This document shows positions 3,828 through 5,768 of a DNA stretch of 5,768 nucleotides, piece by piece. The stretch's first letter is position 1, and every line of letters starts with the position of its first letter. The notes beneath the pieces were generated by a model. That model searched no databases and was not told the origin of the DNA. It was given only the letters and a program-made list of their open reading frames with translations. The translations under genes were made by a program, and so were the position numbers. The stretch comes from CAJXVY01 sp965657575 (GTDB taxonomy: Bacteria; Actinomycetota; Actinomycetes; Actinomycetales; Microbacteriaceae), in contig CBFHOK010000028.1 of the NCBI GenBank assembly GCA_965657575.1, positions 1 to 5,768 on the forward strand, read 5' to 3'.

Positions 3828-5768
3828 ATGAGCAACAAGAACAGGTGAAGGCCTTAGAGGCATTCGGTATTGACCTGACAGCTTCAGCTCGTGCCGGCAA
3901 ACTGGATCCAGTTATTGGTCGAGATAGTGAAATTAGACGGGTCAGTCAGGTGCTATCCAGGCGCACCAAGAACAACCCGGTGTTGATCGGTGAACCAGGT
4001 GTTGGAAAAACAGCTGTTGTTGAAGGCCTGGCGCAGAGAATCGTGGCAGGAGATGTCCCAGAGTCCCTCAAAGACAAAACTCTTATAAGTCTTGATCTGT
4101 CTGCGATGGTTGCAGGAGCGAAGTTTCGAGGAGAGTTTGAAGAGCGCCTGAAGGCAGTTTTAAAGGAAATCCAAGATGCCGAGGGCAAGGTCATCACCTT
4201 TGTCGATGAACTGCATACTTTGGTCGGTGCAGGAGCAGCCGATGGGGCAATGGATGCCTCGAACATGCTGAAACCAATGCTTGCCAGGGGTGAGCTGAGA
4301 CTTATCGGTGCGACGACACTGAATGAATATCGTGAGCGCATTGAAAAAGACAGTGCTTTGGAAAGACGTTTCCAGCAGGTGTTTGTTGGTGAGCCAAGTG
4401 TTGAGGACACCGTTGCAATACTCAGAGGCTTAAAGGAGCGTTACGAAGCTCACCACAAAGTCACCATTGCTGACTCCGCATTGGTTGCAGCAGCGCAGTT
4501 GTCCAATAGGTATATAACCGGCAGACAATTGCCCGATAAGGCCATTGACCTTGTTGATGAAGCTGCCAGCAGACTGCGTATGGAAATTGACAGTGCTCCG
4601 GTCGAGATTGACGAGCTAAGAAGAACAGTCGATCGACTGAAACTTGAGCAAATGGCGCTCAAAAAAGAAAAAGATGAGGCCAGCAAGCAAAGGCTAGAAA
4701 AACTTGAAGAGGATCTCAACGCAAAGACCGGAGAGCTAGAAAAACTCACCGAGGCTTGGGAAAAAGAGCGCACAGAGCTTAACAAAATAGGTTCGCTGAA
4801 AGAAAAAATCGATCAATTACGCGTCGAGGCGGACAGGGCTCAGCGAGAGGGAGATCTCGAAAAAGCCTCAAGGCTTCTTTATGGAGAGATTCCGCAGCTT
4901 CAGCAGCAGCTGACAGCTGCAGAGAAAGCCGAGCAGGAGAGTGATAATAAAGAGCGCATGGTCAGCGACCAGGTTGGCGAGGACGAAATCGCAAGTGTTG
5001 TTAGTGCCTGGACAGGAATCCCAACGGGAAGACTGCTTGCTGGCGAATCACAGAAGCTGCTGACATTAGAAAAGCAACTTGGAAAGCGACTAATTGGTCA
5101 AGCAGAGGCGGTGAAGAGCGTCAGTGATGCAGTAAGGCGGGCCAAGGCTGGCATAAGTGATCCCAATAGGCCGACTGGAAGCTTTTTGTTTCTAGGTCCA
5201 ACAGGTGTTGGAAAAACCGAGCTTGCGAAGTCATTGGCGGATTTCTTGTTTGATGACGAGCGAGCAATGGTCAGAATCGACATGAGCGAGTATGGAGAGA
5301 AGCATTCAGTCAGCCGGCTAATTGGTGCACCTCCGGGTTACGTTGGCTATGACCAGGGTGGACAGCTAACTGAGGCCGTCAGACGCAGGCCTTATAGCGT
5401 TGTTTTGATGGATGAGGTTGAGAAGGCTCATCCAGAGGTTTTCGATGTTCTATTGCAGGTTTTGGACGATGGCAGGCTGACCGACGGTCAGGGAAGAACG
5501 GTTGATTTCAGAAACGTGATTCTGATTATGACCAGTAATCTCGGAAGCCAGTTCTTGATCGATGAGGAATTGACCAAGGACCAGAAAAAGCAAAACGTGA
5601 TGGATGCGGTTCGCGCTGCTTTCAAGCCAGAGTTTATAAACCGCCTGGACAGCATTGTTGTATTCGATGCGCTGACAGAAATAGAGCTCAGCCAGATCGT
5701 TGATCTAAACGTGGACAAGCTAAGCGAGCGACTTGAGCAGCGAAGGCTGAACATCGGCGTCACCCCTG
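3824..5768 (+). CDS. clpB: ClpB-type Hsp100 disaggregase lacking the N-domain, 3' end outside window
   Basis: Hexameric AAA+ unfoldase that threads aggregated proteins through its pore together with DnaK. The window holds 648 codons plus one base and no stop. NBD1: Walker A GEPGVGKT (56-63), pore loop GAKFRGEFEERLK (98-110), Walker B VITFVDE (123-129), sensor GATT (162-165), arginine finger in ERRF (180-183). A full-length coiled-coil middle domain, the mark of ClpB against ClpA or ClpC, spans about 256-378. NBD2: GPTGVGKT (458-465), pore GYVG (505-508), Walker B VVLMDE (526-531), TSN (570-572), arginine finger in FINRLD (604-609). No ClpP-docking IGF/L loop lies between TSN and FINRLD, so it is a disaggregase and not a protease partner. 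The roughly 150-residue N-domain is missing: only about 14 residues precede the linker into NBD1, and hspR occupies the upstream DNA. The pore-1 aromatic is Phe101, commonly Tyr. No cysteine. The complete protein should be near 700 residues (inference). Confidence 0.97.
   Translation, partial: MNEQQEQVKALEAFGIDLTASARAGKLDPVIGRDSEIRRVSQVLSRRTKNNPVLIGEPGVGKTAVVEGLAQRIVAGDVPESLKDKTLISLDLSAMVAGAKFRGEFEERLKAVLKEIQDAEGKVITFVDELHTLVGAGAADGAMDASNMLKPMLARGELRLIGATTLNEYRERIEKDSALERRFQQVFVGEPSVEDTVAILRGLKERYEAHHKVTIADSALVAAAQLSNRYITGRQLPDKAIDLVDEAASRLRMEIDSAPVEIDELRRTVDRLKLEQMALKKEKDEASKQRLEKLEEDLNAKTGELEKLTEAWEKERTELNKIGSLKEKIDQLRVEADRAQREGDLEKASRLLYGEIPQLQQQLTAAEKAEQESDNKERMVSDQVGEDEIASVVSAWTGIPTGRLLAGESQKLLTLEKQLGKRLIGQAEAVKSVSDAVRRAKAGISDPNRPTGSFLFLGPTGVGKTELAKSLADFLFDDERAMVRIDMSEYGEKHSVSRLIGAPPGYVGYDQGGQLTEAVRRRPYSVVLMDEVEKAHPEVFDVLLQVLDDGRLTDGQGRTVDFRNVILIMTSNLGSQFLIDEELTKDQKKQNVMDAVRAAFKPEFINRLDSIVVFDALTEIELSQIVDLNVDKLSERLEQRRLNIGVTP

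Noticed and set aside
4863..4876. AAGCC-TCAA-GGCTT stem followed by TCTTT, terminator-like
   Set aside because: The stem is only 5 bp, the T-run is interrupted and short, and it falls within the ClpB middle domain codons, so a terminator here would cut the essential gene.
4906..4920. GCAGCTG-A-CAGCTGC near-palindrome
   Set aside because: It arises from a CAG/CTG-rich run coding Gln, Leu and Ala of a coiled coil. A one-base centre cannot form a good hairpin without losing pairs.
3946..5763. Several minus-strand open frames of 60-154 codons opposite clpB, some rich in serine and leucine
   Set aside because: They lie entirely antisense to well-conserved ClpB motifs, have no credible ribosome sites, and their serine-rich composition is what antisense reading of Glu/Lys-rich coding sequence gives.
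65..5768. Possibility of a novel mobile, defence or biosynthetic system
   Set aside because: Every base from 65 on, except two gaps of 15 and 5 bases, is covered by recognised chaperone or regulator genes. There are no integrase, transposase, terminal repeats, abrupt composition change or unknown genes.

Overview
The window is a single, densely packed, plus-strand heat-shock chaperone operon in the order dnaK - grpE - dnaJ (zinc-less type) - hspR - clpB. The last gene runs off the right edge. The organism is very probably an actinobacterium. The evidence is a textbook HspR operator (HAIR, CTTGAGT-N7-ACTCAAG) in front of dnaK, an hspR gene inside the operon, and a DnaK of the Gram-positive type that lacks the short insert seen in proteobacterial DnaK. 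Base composition looks close to half G+C by eye, far below Streptomyces or Mycobacterium. Together with the very tight gene packing this suggests a small-genome lineage, for example a planktonic freshwater or marine member of the Microbacteriaceae. That placement is an inference.

Layout: positions 1-64 hold the operator, a possible overlapping promoter and the dnaK ribosome binding site. dnaK (65-1924) overlaps grpE (1924-2478) by one base. A 15-base gap leads to dnaJ (2494-3405). The dnaJ stop codon lies inside the hspR ribosome binding site (hspR 3411-3827). hspR overlaps clpB (3824-5768, no stop in the window) through ATGA. No stretch above 64 bases is non-coding, and I saw no tRNA, rRNA, CRISPR array, insertion sequence or factor-independent terminator.

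How the genes work together: DnaK is the ATP-driven Hsp70, the J-protein delivers substrate and stimulates ATP hydrolysis, and GrpE exchanges the nucleotide. ClpB is the Hsp100 disaggregase that pulls polypeptides out of aggregates handed over by DnaK. HspR represses the operon through the HAIR site. In other actinobacteria it needs DnaK as co-repressor, so free DnaK feeds back on its own synthesis. Here that loop would also cover ClpB.

The system is a known one, but four details deserve attention. ClpB has no N-terminal substrate domain, and its start is fixed by the overlap with hspR. The J-protein has lost the zinc-finger domain. None of the 1,892 residues encoded by the five genes is cysteine. 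A perfect 12-bp-arm inverted repeat lies inside grpE. I found no evidence for an undescribed defence, mobile or biosynthetic system.
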